A DNA stretch of 64,000 bases from Pseudodesulfovibrio nedwellii (GTDB lineage Bacteria > Desulfobacterota > Desulfovibrionia > Desulfovibrionales > Desulfovibrionaceae), in the NCBI RefSeq assembly GCF_027923765.1, contig NZ_AP026709.1, positions 3,089,501 through 3,153,500 on the forward strand, given 5' to 3'. The first letter of the stretch is position 1, and each line of letters starts with the position of its first letter. Below are positions 25,099-36,245 of the stretch, piece by piece. The notes beneath the pieces are model-generated. The model saw only the letters and a list, made by a program, of their open reading frames with translations, was not told where the DNA came from and ran no database searches. The position numbers and the translations under genes were made by a program.

Positions 25099-26055
25099 AT
25101 GAGTCAGACGGATATTTTATTGGAGACTGGGACCAATGAGCTTGAAATCATTGAGTTCTTCATTAATGAAAAGACAGAGAAAGGCATTGAGACTCAGTAC
25201 TTTGGTGTTAACGTGGCCAAAGTTCTTGAGGTGGTCGAAGCCCCGGAAGGCCTGGAAGGGTCTGAGGCGGCAGTTCATCCCAGTTTTCTTGGGACGATTC
25301 CTTTGCGTGATCTGATTTTGCCTGTTGTCGATTTGAGTGTGTGGTTGAAAATTGACAAGGCAGATGATGTGAACGAACCCGTCATTGTCACTGAATTCAA
25401 CGCCATGATTACAGGTTTTTTGGTTTCCGGTGTGACACAGATTCATCGTGTGAATTGGGCAGACGTCGAACCGCCCAGTAAATATTTTTCTTCCATGGAC
25501 ACCAACTGCATCACCGGTACGATTAAGATAAAGGATCGTTTTGTCTTGATGCTTGATCTTGAGCAGGTGTTGGCCGATTTGGATGAATCCGGGCAAACTG
25601 AGGCCAATTTGAGCGACCTGGTCTCCGAAGAACGCTATCGGGCTCTTGTTGCGGATGATTCAACATCGGTGCGTCAGTTGCTGGAAAAGAATTTTACGAA
25701 TGCGAATTTCGAAGTGACCATGGTCGGCGATGGGGCCGAAGCATGGGCAAAGTTGGAGGCCATCAAGAACAAGGCCACAGAAGAAGGGAAGAGTCCTTTG
25801 TATTACTTGGACGCCGTGGTTTCTGATGTGGAGATGCCGCAGATGGATGGCTACACATTAACACGTCGGATAAAAGAAGACCCGGTACTTAAGGTGTTGC
25901 CTGTAACCCTGTTCTCTTCCTTGATTTCGAAATCAGTTCTTCACAAAGGCAAGGCTGTCATGGCTGATGCTCAGGTGACCAAGCCGGAGTTCAACGGATT
26001 GACCCAGAAGGTCATCGACTTGATTCAAGGATGGGAAGGCCGAGAAGCCGGTTAG
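25099..26055 (+). CDS. cheV: Chemotaxis protein CheV (CheW-receiver fusion)
   Basis: CheV of 318 residues. GGAGGAGG precedes the ATG at 25099. Residues about 10-175 form a CheW-like coupling domain (EIIEFFINEKTEKG, YFGVNVAKVLEVVE, LRDLILPVVDLSVWL). The receiver domain follows, with an ADDS acidic pair, the phospho-acceptor Asp in VVSDVEMPQMDGY, and the lysine in TKPEF. It links chemoreceptors to CheA and adapts signalling through phosphorylation. It is monocistronic, converging on the DUF2325 gene with a four-base overlap. Confidence 0.96.
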   Translation: MSQTDILLETGTNELEIIEFFINEKTEKGIETQYFGVNVAKVLEVVEAPEGLEGSEAAVHPSFLGTIPLRDLILPVVDLSVWLKIDKADDVNEPVIVTEFNAMITGFLVSGVTQIHRVNWADVEPPSKYFSSMDTNCITGTIKIKDRFVLMLDLEQVLADLDESGQTEANLSDLVSEERYRALVADDSTSVRQLLEKNFTNANFEVTMVGDGAEAWAKLEAIKNKATEEGKSPLYYLDAVVSDVEMPQMDGYTLTRRIKEDPVLKVLPVTLFSSLISKSVLHKGKAVMADAQVTKPEFNGLTQKVIDLIQGWEGREAG

Positions 26056-26333
26056 CCGACGACTTCGCCCAACTGTTTGCGAAGAGTGCTTATTCCACAA
26101 GAGTGATGCATGTATACAGGGACGTCCTTGCCGCGCACTGCGTCGAGGACGTCTTTGCGTGCTTTGTGTGAGACTTTGTTGGTAAACAGGACGACAAAAT
26201 CAACATTGCCAAGAGATTGGGATATTTTTCGCTCTTTACCTGTGAAGTGTTTGAGCTTGACGCCGTTTTTTTTGGCTTCAGTCACATATTCTCTTTTCAG
26301 TCGGTCCATTCCACCTACGAGAGCGGCACACAT
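26052..26333 (-). CDS. DUF2325 domain protein
   Basis: Small protein of 93 residues. ATG at 26333 has a GAGG site five bases upstream; a TTG farther out is less likely. It opens MCAALVGGMDRLKREYVTEA and continues with a Rossmann-like pattern (GNVDFVVLFTNKVSHKARKDVLDA, PVYMHHSCGISTLRK). This is the shape of the DUF2325 family, whose function is unknown. It converges on cheV with overlapping stops. The stretch from 26334 to 26618 holds no gene that I can support. Confidence 0.85.
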   Translation of the reverse strand: MCAALVGGMDRLKREYVTEAKKNGVKLKHFTGKERKISQSLGNVDFVVLFTNKVSHKARKDVLDAVRGKDVPVYMHHSCGISTLRKQLGEVVG

Positions 26334-26618
26334 AATTACCTCGGCTTGTTGAAATTGAAAATCGTTATCAATCAATACCGGGTGAAATTAGAGGTGTCAA
26401 CACAAAAGGTAATATTTATCAAGTTGATGATGGCATTGCAATGGAAGTGCTGGTTTTCTTACATGCTTTTTGATGAAATTTCGTTTGATTCTCTTGCCCG
26501 GCAACTGTCTGGTTGGGGTAATTCGTCAAGAAAGATCGTATATGTTGCGGGTTCTTGTTTGCATAAGTGTGAACTTCATGAACAAGTCTCAAGCAAGTCA
26601 AGGGTTGAGAGCTGTCAG

Positions 26619-27950
26619 CTATTCGACGGGTTCCCAGGATTCGCCTTCGGGGTCAACTTCTGGGAGGGCACATGGCGGAGTGTCTACCACGCGATTGCCT
26701 TTGCCTTTGTCGAGCAGTGCCGGGACCGAGCCGACAACTACATTAACCTGACCGCCGAGTAGGATGTGGCCTTTGATACCCGTGAAATCGTTTAGTTCAG
26801 TCCATGCAAAGGTGTTGGCCGTGGCTTTGAGTGATTCGAATGGGTAGCAGTAAAGGGCATATCGAGCTTCGCCGCGCACTCTATTGTTCGCGAAAAAACC
26901 GCGTGAACCGGTTTGGACAATGCCACGAGCGCTGACGCCGCCGCCCATGACGACATCATTGCAGGTGGCCACGATGTCATTGGCATAGAGCAGAATACCG
27001 GTTGAGGCATCACCTCGGCCCTCGATGCGGTTGCCTGTGATGGCAATACGGTTGTTGCGTGAAAAGTTCGCGCCACCGCGAGTGTCGAAGTACCAGCCCG
27101 CTACAATGCCGTTTGGGCCATATTTGTGAGGATAGGGAATGCCTTCCTCGTCCGTTGTTATGCGATTGCCGGATATGGAGATGGAGCCGTTGCCTTTGGC
27201 GTCGCGTGTGTTGTCCAACACTTCTATGCCGTTTCGAGATGTACGGAGGATGATATTGTCCTTGATGGTAATTTCCGCGCCCGTGGTCCAGTCTGTGAGA
27301 ACACCGAATCCGGCTGTACTGTCGGGGTGTTTGTTTTCCATGAAGAAACGGTTGTTTTCAATTCTGATTGTTCCGCTCACCGCTTTTTTTAACGGTCCTT
27401 TGGTATGGACAATGCGGTTGCCCACGATGACTCCGGCTTGAAATGCAAGGGTGTCGGCCTCAGACCATTCAATGTCAACTTGTTGAGGAATGACATCTGT
27501 TACGGTGCATCCCCGTATATCCAGGCCGCTTACATAGGGGAAGTGGAGCGGGGTTCCTTTTGAGCCATCGAATCGGATGGAACTGACAGCCACGATGGGA
27601 CCTTTTCCAGACGGAGGTGCATCCTTGTAGGGCAGGGGAGCGTAGAAGGTCCAGAAACCGCCGGTAATGATGGTCTTTGGTTCTCCAATGGAATCGGTTT
27701 CGCCGGAAATACGAATGTTTTTTGTGAGTTTTACTCGGCCTTCAGACCCAAAATTGAATTTCCCTTTGAGGAGGACCGATCCGCCTTTGTCCACGGCGGC
27801 CTGAACATTCGGCACATCTTGAGTGGGCGAACCTGTGCCGACAACGGTTGTGTCGGCAGATAACGCTGGGAATGAAAAAATAAGTACGGCAAGAAGTGCC
27901 GAGGCAAAATAGTGGCTTAAGCGTTTGAATATGTGGTGATGTTGCGGCAT
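26619..27950 (-). CDS. Secreted right-handed parallel beta-helix protein
   Basis: Protein of 443 residues with an N-terminal signal peptide (ASALLAVLIFSFPALSA). The mature chain reads as repeated beta-helix coils rich in N-N-R/G-I motifs: GTIRIENNRFFM, AEITIKDNIILRTSRNGIEVLDN, GSISISGNRITTDEEGI, RIAITGNRIEGRGDASTGI. This is the pectate-lyase/NosD-like fold. No catalytic set typical of a known polysaccharide lyase is obvious, so it may be a surface or periplasmic binding protein. It lies 44 bases downstream of the TPR-like gene and is probably in one operon with it. Confidence 0.8.
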   Translation of the reverse strand: MPQHHHIFKRLSHYFASALLAVLIFSFPALSADTTVVGTGSPTQDVPNVQAAVDKGGSVLLKGKFNFGSEGRVKLTKNIRISGETDSIGEPKTIITGGFWTFYAPLPYKDAPPSGKGPIVAVSSIRFDGSKGTPLHFPYVSGLDIRGCTVTDVIPQQVDIEWSEADTLAFQAGVIVGNRIVHTKGPLKKAVSGTIRIENNRFFMENKHPDSTAGFGVLTDWTTGAEITIKDNIILRTSRNGIEVLDNTRDAKGNGSISISGNRITTDEEGIPYPHKYGPNGIVAGWYFDTRGGANFSRNNRIAITGNRIEGRGDASTGILLYANDIVATCNDVVMGGGVSARGIVQTGSRGFFANNRVRGEARYALYCYPFESLKATANTFAWTELNDFTGIKGHILLGGQVNVVVGSVPALLDKGKGNRVVDTPPCALPEVDPEGESWEPVE

Positions 27951-27994
27951 GGCAATGAAATTACATGCTTTGGATGCGTTTTACAAACAGTTGG

Positions 27995-28552
27995 TTAATA
28001 TCCTTGTTTGTGCTCACGGTCTCGCTGTCCGCGTTCTCGAAATTTTCGGTCATTTTGATTCGTCTTGTCCTGTTCTTGCACGGCCTTGGCAACGGCTTCG
28101 CATGCAACCTGAAGGTCGGGGGTATCCTTGGTACGAATCATTTTGAGTTGATCCTTGAGCGTGTTGGCAATGATGCGTTGCCCAGCCCAGTCCGGGTAGT
28201 TTTTCCAGTGAGTGACAGTTTTTTCAGTCAGGCCGAGTTTTGCCGCTGCATATCCTGCATGCAGAAAGGCGTCCGGAATATCTTTTGCTTCAATGCATTG
28301 TTCAAGCACTCGTAATCCGTCTTTAAATCGGCCGATACGGGTGTAACAAATTCCGGCCATGACCAGATGGGACGGGCGGGAGTCTTTGCTTGCGGCGTCC
28401 TTTTTCGCGAAGTGTTCATCAAAGGCGTGTGCAGCCGTGGTGAAGCACTCCTCGGCTTTTGCGAAATCCCGACGGAGTTCCGCGGTTCGTCCGCGTTCAA
28501 AGTTCTTTTCACCTTTTCGATAGGGCTGCACGAGTTTTGATAAAAATGACAT
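27995..28552 (-). CDS. TPR-like helical protein, unknown function
   Basis: Product of 185 residues, cytoplasmic and helical, with TPR-like pairs (LRRDFAKAEECFTTAAHAFDEHF, VMAGICYTRIGRFKDGLRVLEQCIEA, FLHAGYAAAKLGLTEKTVTHW). The C-terminal tail is strongly charged (NDRKFRERGQRDREHKQGY). It probably acts as a protein-binding scaffold. It precedes the beta-helix gene. No specific family is recognised. Confidence 0.75.
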   Translation of the reverse strand: MSFLSKLVQPYRKGEKNFERGRTAELRRDFAKAEECFTTAAHAFDEHFAKKDAASKDSRPSHLVMAGICYTRIGRFKDGLRVLEQCIEAKDIPDAFLHAGYAAAKLGLTEKTVTHWKNYPDWAGQRIIANTLKDQLKMIRTKDTPDLQVACEAVAKAVQEQDKTNQNDRKFRERGQRDREHKQGY

Positions 28553-28596
28553 GGTTGGAGTCTACATATTTGACGAAGTTTCGACAACAGGGAACA

Positions 28597-28627
28597 AAAA
28601 AGGCCGGACGCAGTGCGTCCGGCCTTT
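28597..28627 (-). terminator. Terminator of groEL
   Basis: The stem AAAGGCCGGACGCA/TGCGTCCGGCCTTT is followed on the minus strand by a T-run, 20-odd bases after the groEL stop. Confidence 0.85.
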
Positions 28628-28648
28628 GAATATCGAATGGCGTGAAGA

Positions 28649-30238
<1,590 letters not shown>

Positions 30239-30316
30239 TTATTCCCTGTGAAATTTGTTTGTTAACTACAAAAAAAATATCGTGAAAATGTTCAGAAAGG
30301 TTTGAGTGCAAGGCAC

Positions 30317-30371
30317 GAAAAAGGATCAAGGCCGGAGCGTAGTCTTCCTACACGGGGATTTGATTCTTTTG
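30317..30371 (-). other. Hairpin between groES and groEL
   Basis: AAAAGGATCAA and TTGATTCTTTT can pair across about 30 bases, enclosing an inner GTAG/CTAC stem. It lies in the 170-base gap between groES and groEL. It could stabilise or attenuate the message. Confidence 0.45.
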
Positions 30372-30405
30372 AGGCAACGAAGCAATCGGGCCTTCATGAA
30401 TAGTT

Positions 30406-30666
30406 TTATGCAAAGACGCCGAGGATGTCGTCTTCTCTCATGATGACCAGCTCGTCGCCGTCCATGGAGAATTCGCTGCCTGCATACTTCGCGAACAGGA
30501 TGATGTCGCCGTCCTGAACGGTTTTGCACTCGGGGCCAGCTGCTATGATAATGCCGTTCTGCGGCTTCTCTTTTGCGGAATCCGGGATGTAGATGCCCCC
30601 GGCAGTTCTGTCCTCTTCTTCTTTCCTCTGAACGATGACGCGGTCATGCAATGGTTTCAAGCCCAT
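30406..30666 (-). CDS. groES: Short co-chaperonin GroES (86 aa)
   Basis: GroES of 86 residues, the lid of the GroEL ring. The mobile loop region ([20 protein letters not shown]) and the C-terminal core ([16 protein letters not shown]) are typical. About nine or ten residues present in ordinary 95-97-residue GroES are missing between IIAAGPECK and DGDIILF, the place of the roof hairpin. GAG-rich AAGGAGA precedes the ATG at 30666. It is first in the groES-groEL operon, behind a sigma-70-type promoter. Confidence 0.92.
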   Translation of the reverse strand: MGLKPLHDRVIVQRKEEEDRTAGGIYIPDSAKEKPQNGIIIAAGPECKTVQDGDIILFAKYAGSEFSMDGDELVIMREDDILGVFA

Positions 30667-30730
30667 GAAATTATCTCCTTATGGTATATTCACCGCAACC
30701 CTGCGCGGCGTGTAATGTCGACTGCGGCAA

Positions 30731-30758
30731 AAGATAAGTATGCGGTCGCTCTTGTCAA
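30731..30758 (-). promoter_or_regulatory. Promoter of groES-groEL
   Basis: On the minus strand TTGACA (30758-30753) and TATCTT (30736-30731) are 16 bases apart. No CIRCE inverted repeat is seen nearby, so HrcA control is not supported by the sequence. Confidence 0.6.
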
Positions 30759-30881
30759 CAGTTTGGGGCCATAATTTTTACCGTTCTGTTTTACTCGTGT
30801 GGTTGAAATCCCCATCAAAGAGCGGTAACAGTCTATTAATGAAGAAAATCCGTTCTTCATGTCTGAATTGGGAGATGATCG

Positions 30882-32354
30882 ATGGAATCTGGAATGCAGA
30901 AGCTTGTGGTGGTTTCAAACCGCCTTCCCGCAGCACTTAAAAAGGAACAAGGTCGGTGGACGGTTAACCCTGGCTCTGGAGGACTGGTCACGGCTATGGC
31001 TCCGGTGCTTAAAAATCGTGGCGGCACCTGGATTGGTTGGTCCGGTGCGTCTGACCCGGATGTGGATGTAGATAGCTTACTGGCTGATTTCTCAAAGGAA
31101 GCTGGGTATGAGTTGTGCACCGTGCCTTTGACCAAAGAAGAGGTGGATGGGTATTATTTCGGTTTTTCTAATGAGATCATCTGGCCTTTGTTCCATGATT
31201 TACAGACTCGCTGCCGGTTTTATCCCAAGTATTGGCGGGCGTATTTGGACGTGAATTTCAAATTTGCCGAAGTGGTGGCCCGTAAGTCTGATCAAGACGA
31301 TTACATCTGGATTCAGGACTACCATCTTATGCATCAGGCGTTTTTTCTGAAGAGCATGGGCGTGAAGCGGAATATTGGATTTTTTCTGCACATTCCGTTT
31401 CCTACGCCAGATATTTTTATGAAATTGCCGTGGCGATGGAAGCTTATTCAAGCCCTGATAGAATATGATCTTGTGGGATTTCAGACGATTCAGGATCGCC
31501 GGAATTTCGTGGGGTGTTTGCAACGATTGATGCCTGAGGCGAGAGTCGAGGGGCGCGGTGCAGTGGTGACGGTGCATGCGGGTAATAGGCAGTTCCGACT
31601 CGGAGCTTTTCCTATTTCCATCGATTACAATCAGTTTTCGGATTTAGCCAAGCGGCCTGACGTGGCCCGAAAAGCGTTTGAGTTAAAAGAGGCCTTGCGA
31701 CATCGTAAAATTATTCTTGGTGTGGATCGACTAGACTACACTAAAGGTATCCCCGAGCGCATACGATCTATCCAGACATTGTTGCGGCGGTATCCTGATT
31801 TGAAGGGGCGGATGAATTTCGTGCAGATCGCTGTGCCTAGCCGCGAGGAAGTGGGGGAGTACAAAGATTTGCGCACCGAAATTGAACAGTTGGTGGGCCG
31901 GGTTAACGGCGAATTCTCTTTTCCCGGCTGGGTGCCGGTGCATTATCACTACCGCAATCTGCCCTATGATGAACTGGTGGCCTATTACGCCGCCGCAGAC
32001 ATCGGCCTTGTTACCCCTCTACGCGACGGTATGAATCTAGTGGCCAAGGAATATTGCGCTTGCAACAATTCAGAAGACGGCGTCCTCGTCCTCAGTGAGT
32101 TTGCCGGGGCGGCGGCTCAGCTTCAGAAACATGCCTATCTGGTCAACCCTTATGATATGGACGGCATTGCCAAAGGGATACACCGCGCATTTCATTGGAG
32201 TAAGGAAGAACGGTCTCTTCACATGTCCAAATTGCGTGAGCAGGTTCGTAAAAACAACATTTTCTGGTGGGTGGATTCCTTCCTTCAGGCGGGCATCGCC
32301 AAAACTTTAGGCGATTTTCCTGAAGTGGAGACCGTGCATTTTGAACAGGTGTAG
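30882..32354 (+). CDS. otsA: Trehalose-6-phosphate synthase family (GT20)
   Basis: Glycosyltransferase of 490 residues that makes trehalose-6-phosphate (or a related glucosyl-phosphate) from a nucleotide glucose. Motifs are [43 protein letters not shown] and [18 protein letters not shown] stands upstream of the ATG at 30882. No otsB phosphatase is adjacent. Glucosylglycerol-phosphate synthase is a close relative and cannot be excluded. The likely role is osmotic protection. Confidence 0.88.
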   Translation: MESGMQKLVVVSNRLPAALKKEQGRWTVNPGSGGLVTAMAPVLKNRGGTWIGWSGASDPDVDVDSLLADFSKEAGYELCTVPLTKEEVDGYYFGFSNEIIWPLFHDLQTRCRFYPKYWRAYLDVNFKFAEVVARKSDQDDYIWIQDYHLMHQAFFLKSMGVKRNIGFFLHIPFPTPDIFMKLPWRWKLIQALIEYDLVGFQTIQDRRNFVGCLQRLMPEARVEGRGAVVTVHAGNRQFRLGAFPISIDYNQFSDLAKRPDVARKAFELKEALRHRKIILGVDRLDYTKGIPERIRSIQTLLRRYPDLKGRMNFVQIAVPSREEVGEYKDLRTEIEQLVGRVNGEFSFPGWVPVHYHYRNLPYDELVAYYAAADIGLVTPLRDGMNLVAKEYCACNNSEDGVLVLSEFAGAAAQLQKHAYLVNPYDMDGIAKGIHRAFHWSKEERSLHMSKLREQVRKNNIFWWVDSFLQAGIAKTLGDFPEVETVHFEQV

Positions 32355-32706
32355 AAATGAAGGATGAGATAGTTCAACCATAAATGGGGTTGGTGCTGTT
32401 GTGCAAAAACGTTCAGAGTCGCTATAGCCTATACTTCCTTCCTCGTTTTTTTCTTTTGCTAATCCATACCTTTGAAGTTCGTGTCATTCTCCTGTGTAGG
32501 GCTGAAATCCTTGCTCATTATGAAGGGATGCATTATGTTCTTCGGAACATATTAAGCGCGCAGGTCTGTGTACTTTTGCGTAGTCCGTAGTCCGTAGTCT
32601 GGGCCGAGGTCGAATTTGAGGGAAGTCGGTACGGCGGTCTTATTGGTCTGTTTCATGGCGGAATGGAGCCGAACTACTGTATCTGTAACTTTTCTGGAGT
32701 GTGGCC
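32355..32706. other. Gene-free stretch before the ModA-like gene
   Basis: About 350 bases lie between otsA and the modA-like gene, with no supported coding frame. A short tandem repeat of TAGTCCG occurs near 32580-32600 (three near-copies). No terminator with a good T-run was found behind otsA. Confidence 0.4.
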
Positions 32707-33486
32707 ATGTCTCGCCGTTTTTTGCCCATGACTTTTGTCCTTTTCTTGTGCCTTGCCGTTACCGGCATGTTTACCAATGCCTATGCTGATGATTTGCGTA
32801 TTTTTGCCGGTGCTGGGTTGATGAAGCCCATGGAAGAGCTTCGTCAGAACTTCGAGAAATCGCACGATGTGCATATTGATGTGCATTATGGCAGTTCAGG
32901 TGAAATTTTCGGAATGCTCGGCGTGGGACAAACATGTGATGTTTTTATTCCCGGTGCCGAGAAATACACACGCGATGCCATCAAAAATGGATGGGTGTAT
33001 GAACCGAGCATGAAGCCCATCGTCAAGCATGTGCCTGTCATGGTCGTGCCTGGCGGCAATCCTGCGAATATCCAGACTTTGGATGATCTAGCCCGTCCCG
33101 GTGTCAAAGTTGCTTTGGGAGATCCCAAGGCTGCTGCCATCGGTAAGGTTTCCAAGAAAATGCTGAGCAAGGCAGGAATGTGGGAACAGGTGACTCCTAA
33201 CGTGGTTGTGTATGCTCCTACCTGCAATCAGCTGCTTATTTATACCGCGTTGGAGCAGGCCGATGCCGCTATTAACTGGTTGGATGTTACCACATGGGCC
33301 GAGGGCAAGGGCAAGGTGCAGGTCGTGCGTATTGATGACAAACGCAATATGATCAAGACAATTCCGACCGCCGTCCATGTCTCTGCAAAAGAGAATCCCC
33401 TGGCTCTTGAACTCAATGATTATATAGCCTCTGCCGAAGGGCTTGTTGTTTGGGAGAAGTGGGGTTTTGAAGCATGCACAAAGTAA
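32707..33486 (+). CDS. ModA-like oxyanion-binding protein
   Basis: Periplasmic protein of 259 residues with a signal peptide (FVLFLCLAVTGMFTNAYA). ATG at 32707 is placed after TGGAGT; an upstream GTG is less likely. The mature chain follows the molybdate-binding ModA family: LRIFAGAGLMKPMEEL, VHYGSSGEIFGMLGVGQTCDVFIPGAEKY, LALGDPKAAAIGKV-like. Molybdate or tungstate is the expected ligand, but the two binding serines are not fully canonical, so the ligand is uncertain. Its end overlaps the permease start by 13 bases. Confidence 0.82.
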   Translation: MSRRFLPMTFVLFLCLAVTGMFTNAYADDLRIFAGAGLMKPMEELRQNFEKSHDVHIDVHYGSSGEIFGMLGVGQTCDVFIPGAEKYTRDAIKNGWVYEPSMKPIVKHVPVMVVPGGNPANIQTLDDLARPGVKVALGDPKAAAIGKVSKKMLSKAGMWEQVTPNVVVYAPTCNQLLIYTALEQADAAINWLDVTTWAEGKGKVQVVRIDDKRNMIKTIPTAVHVSAKENPLALELNDYIASAEGLVVWEKWGFEACTK

Positions 33487-34256
33487 CGCCGTTTAAGGCG
33501 GGGCTGCTTTTCAGTTCCTTTTTCATCACGTTCTTTTTGCTGTGCGCGATTGGAGCGTTGTTGATGGTGCCAACCTTTGAAGATATCATGACCAATATCT
33601 GGAGTGATGAGATGCAGCTTTCACTGCGTCTTTCTTTGCTCACAGGGCTTGTCTCCACGGTGTTGGTTATGCTGTTTGCACTTCCCATCGGGTATGCGTT
33701 GTCCCGACTGGATTTCTGGGGCAAGGGCGTGGTGAAGACTATTATTGATCTTCCAGTGGCCTTTCCTGAATTGGTTCTTGGTTTGTGTCTGCTCTTGCTG
33801 TTTGGGAAGACTCCTATTGGTAAGGCGTTGAGTTCCATTGGTTTGGATTTTGTCTTTACCAAGAAGGGTATCGTTGCGGCCCAGTTTTTTACGGCCCTGC
33901 CATATTCGGTGCGGATCATGAAATCCACGTTCGACTATATCAACCCTCGCATGGAGTTTGTGTCCAGAAGTCTTGGCTATACGCAATTCGAGACGTTCCT
34001 TCGAGTGTCTATCCCCTTGGCTGGAAGCGGTATCCTTGCTTCAACAGTCATCGCCTTTGCCCGGTGTATTGGAACGTTCGGCACTGTGTTGATTTTGGCG
34101 GGTGGTTCCTACATGCGGACAGAAACCCTGCCCATCACTCTTTATTTGAACATTTCGTACGGCAACATGGGGATGGCCCTAACCAGTGGAATCCTGCTTA
34201 TCGGTGTGTCTTTCATCGCCATTTTCATTTTTGAGAAAACGGAGGCGAAATTATGA
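33474..34256 (+). CDS. ModB-like ABC transporter permease
   Basis: Inner-membrane permease of 260 residues with about six helices. The cytoplasmic EAA-type loop is visible as EFVSRSLGYTQFETFLRVSIPLAG. It should carry the oxyanion delivered by the ModA-like protein. It overlaps both neighbours (13 bases upstream, 4 downstream), so the three genes are one operon. Confidence 0.88.
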   Translation: MHKVTPFKAGLLFSSFFITFFLLCAIGALLMVPTFEDIMTNIWSDEMQLSLRLSLLTGLVSTVLVMLFALPIGYALSRLDFWGKGVVKTIIDLPVAFPELVLGLCLLLLFGKTPIGKALSSIGLDFVFTKKGIVAAQFFTALPYSVRIMKSTFDYINPRMEFVSRSLGYTQFETFLRVSIPLAGSGILASTVIAFARCIGTFGTVLILAGGSYMRTETLPITLYLNISYGNMGMALTSGILLIGVSFIAIFIFEKTEAKL

Positions 34257-35314
34257 GTTTCCTACGCGTTGAAGACTTGCATATCGATCTCGGAGAATTC
34301 TCGCTCAAAGGCGTGTCTCTAGAATTTGAACGTGGCGAATACCTGACCGTCATGGGACCGACCGGCTCCGGCAAGACTATTTTGCTCGAGTGCATTATCG
34401 GGTTTTACAAACCGTCCAAAGGGAGGGTGTTTCTGGAAGGGCGCGATATCACGGATGACCCGCCGGAAAAACGGCGCATTGGCATCGTGTATCAGGACTA
34501 TGCACTTCTGCCCCACAAGAACGTGTTTCAAAATATCGAGTATGGTCTGAAGAAAGTCGATCGGGACAAGGTGAGCCGAAAGGCAAAGATCATGGAGATG
34601 GCCGAGGCTCTGAATATTCTCCATGTGTTGCATCGTAAACCAACAACTTTGTCTGGTGGTGAGCAACAGCGCGTTGCTTTGGCGCGCGCACTGGTGGTTG
34701 AGCCTCGACTTTTGCTTATGGACGAACCCCTTTCGGCACTTGACCCGCAAACTCGACATACAACGCGTGCTCTTTTGCGTCGGATTATGCGCAAGCGTGA
34801 CATTACCGTCCTGCATATCACGCACGACATGGATGATGTGTGGGCCTTGGCCGACAAGGTCGCCATCATGCGTAACGGACGACTGGAACAGCACGATACC
34901 ATGCACGATGTCTTCAACAGGCCGAGTAATCGGTTTGTCGCTGATTTTGTGGGGGCGAGTGTTTTTGAAGGGACAGTTCAACCCGGAGCCAACGGCCAGT
35001 GTCAGGTTGACGTGGGTGGTTTGGTCTTGAATTCCATTGAGTCTGCCCGGAGCGGTGACAATGTCCGTGTGTTTCTGCGGCCTGAAAATGTCATGGTCTT
35101 TCGGGATCGACCGCAAAAAACATCCATTCAGAACCTTGTGGACGCGACGCTTGAAGACTATTATCAGGAAGGCATCCTGTATCACTTGTCGTTCCGGTCG
35201 CAGGGTGTGCGCATCCCAGCAGTTATTACTGCCAGTGCATTTCAGGAGTTGGATATTCACCGGGATGACACCATGTGCCTTGGCGTCAAGGCGGCAAACG
35301 TAACACTTGCCTGA
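34253..35314 (+). CDS. ModC-like ABC transporter ATPase with TOBE domain
   Basis: ATPase of 353 residues with Walker A GPTGSGKT, signature LSGGEQQRVALARAL and Walker B LLLMDEPLSALDPQ. From about residue 235 it has a TOBE-like regulatory domain (PGANGQCQVDVGGLVL, VFLRPENVMVF), which in ModC proteins binds the oxyanion. It completes the ModABC-like importer. TrmO follows after about 20 bases. Confidence 0.9.
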   Translation: MSFLRVEDLHIDLGEFSLKGVSLEFERGEYLTVMGPTGSGKTILLECIIGFYKPSKGRVFLEGRDITDDPPEKRRIGIVYQDYALLPHKNVFQNIEYGLKKVDRDKVSRKAKIMEMAEALNILHVLHRKPTTLSGGEQQRVALARALVVEPRLLLMDEPLSALDPQTRHTTRALLRRIMRKRDITVLHITHDMDDVWALADKVAIMRNGRLEQHDTMHDVFNRPSNRFVADFVGASVFEGTVQPGANGQCQVDVGGLVLNSIESARSGDNVRVFLRPENVMVFRDRPQKTSIQNLVDATLEDYYQEGILYHLSFRSQGVRIPAVITASAFQELDIHRDDTMCLGVKAANVTLA

Positions 35315-35334
35315 AACATAGCGGAGAGCCTCAT

Positions 35335-35829
35335 ATGAATAGCGTCGTTTTTACTCCCATTGGTGTGATTCATACACCGTTTACGTCTTTGGACGATATG
35401 CCCATCCAGCCCACCGGGGCCAAAGATGTGGTCGGTGAAATTCGGTTGAATGAAGAGTTTGTGGAAGGCTTGGAGGACTTGGATGGATTCTCTCATATCC
35501 ATCTCTTGTATCACCTGCACAAGAACACCGACTTTAAGCTCAAGGTTACGCCGTTCATGGACACGGTTCCACGCGGCTTATTCTCCACGCGGGCTCCTCG
35601 CCGGCCGAACATGATCGGCATGTCCGTGGTCCGGTTGGAGTCCATTGAAGGCAACATCTTGCGTATTCGCGGTATTGATGTTCTCGATGGAACGCCTCTT
35701 CTAGACATCAAACCTTATGTCGCCAAGTTCGACGTTGCCCCGGCGGATCGTTTTGGCTGGCTGGATCAGAATGCGGACAAGGCCGAGACGTTGCGGTCAG
35801 ATCATCGTTTTGTGGCGAAATCCGAATAA
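35335..35829 (+). CDS. trmO: TrmO-family tRNA methyltransferase (TsaA/YaeB)
   Basis: Protein of 164 residues with the TrmO fold: FTPIGVIHTPF at the start, GLEDLDGFSHIHLLYHLH, and PRGLFSTRAPRRPNMIGMSVVRL, the SAM-binding region. TrmO N6-methylates t6A37 in tRNA-Thr. ATG at 35335 follows GGAGAG. The gene is joined to the ModABC-like operon. In other anaerobes TrmO-like proteins also occur beside metal-oxyanion genes, so a second role is possible. A terminator follows. Confidence 0.88.
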   Translation: MNSVVFTPIGVIHTPFTSLDDMPIQPTGAKDVVGEIRLNEEFVEGLEDLDGFSHIHLLYHLHKNTDFKLKVTPFMDTVPRGLFSTRAPRRPNMIGMSVVRLESIEGNILRIRGIDVLDGTPLLDIKPYVAKFDVAPADRFGWLDQNADKAETLRSDHRFVAKSE

Positions 35830-35859
35830 ATTCCGGTTACGGTGAAAAATGTTTTATTA

Positions 35860-35891
35860 AGGCCATGCAGTTTGTCTGCATGGCCTTTTTC
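35860..35891 (+). terminator. Terminator after trmO
   Basis: The stem AGGCCATGCAG/CTGCATGGCCT is followed by TTTTT. Confidence 0.9.
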
Positions 35892-35946
35892 TGTGATCTG
35901 GTGACAAGGCATTTACGATTGTCTTTCAGTGCGTTACCATTTGGAC

Positions 35947-36180
35947 ATGCTCACACTCAAATGTTCTGCCTGTCGTCGTAAGCTCTGGAAGTATTACAAG
36001 CTTGGCCAGGGTGAAGTGCACCGTTGCCATAAGGATCGCATCAAAAAAGTGTGGAATATGGAAGAGCGGGACGGCAAGGTGTTTTGTCCTTGCGGCAAGG
36101 CTGTGGGCATTGATCGCGGGTCGTATTATACCATGGATAAAAAGGCGTTTACCTATAAGGGAACGAAAACCAACAGTTGA
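35947..36180 (+). CDS. Small zinc-ribbon-like protein (77 aa)
   Basis: Product of 77 residues with two cysteine pairs, CSACRRKLW near the N-terminus and VFCPCGKAVG near the middle, plus a lone cysteine in HRCHKD. It is basic and soluble and could be a zinc ribbon. ATG at 35947 is chosen, though no clear ribosome-binding site precedes it, and a GTG six codons earlier is possible. Function is unknown. The next gene starts about 65 bases later. Confidence 0.65.
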   Translation: MLTLKCSACRRKLWKYYKLGQGEVHRCHKDRIKKVWNMEERDGKVFCPCGKAVGIDRGSYYTMDKKAFTYKGTKTNS

Positions 36181-36245
36181 CACGGATTGTGCTCTCCGTG
36201 AGTATGGTCCTGTCATGGAATGAACTAAAGACCAAGGAGACTGGT

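Noticed and set aside
26419-26601. A 60-codon minus-strand frame between DUF2325 and the beta-helix gene
   Set aside because: Composition is not protein-like and no start signal is present.
30667-30881. CIRCE operator upstream of groES
   Set aside because: Searched by eye for TTAGCACTC and its complement; none found.
32578-32602. Tandem TAGTCCG repeat as a regulatory element
   Set aside because: Only three short imperfect copies, with no position relative to a promoter that would give it meaning.
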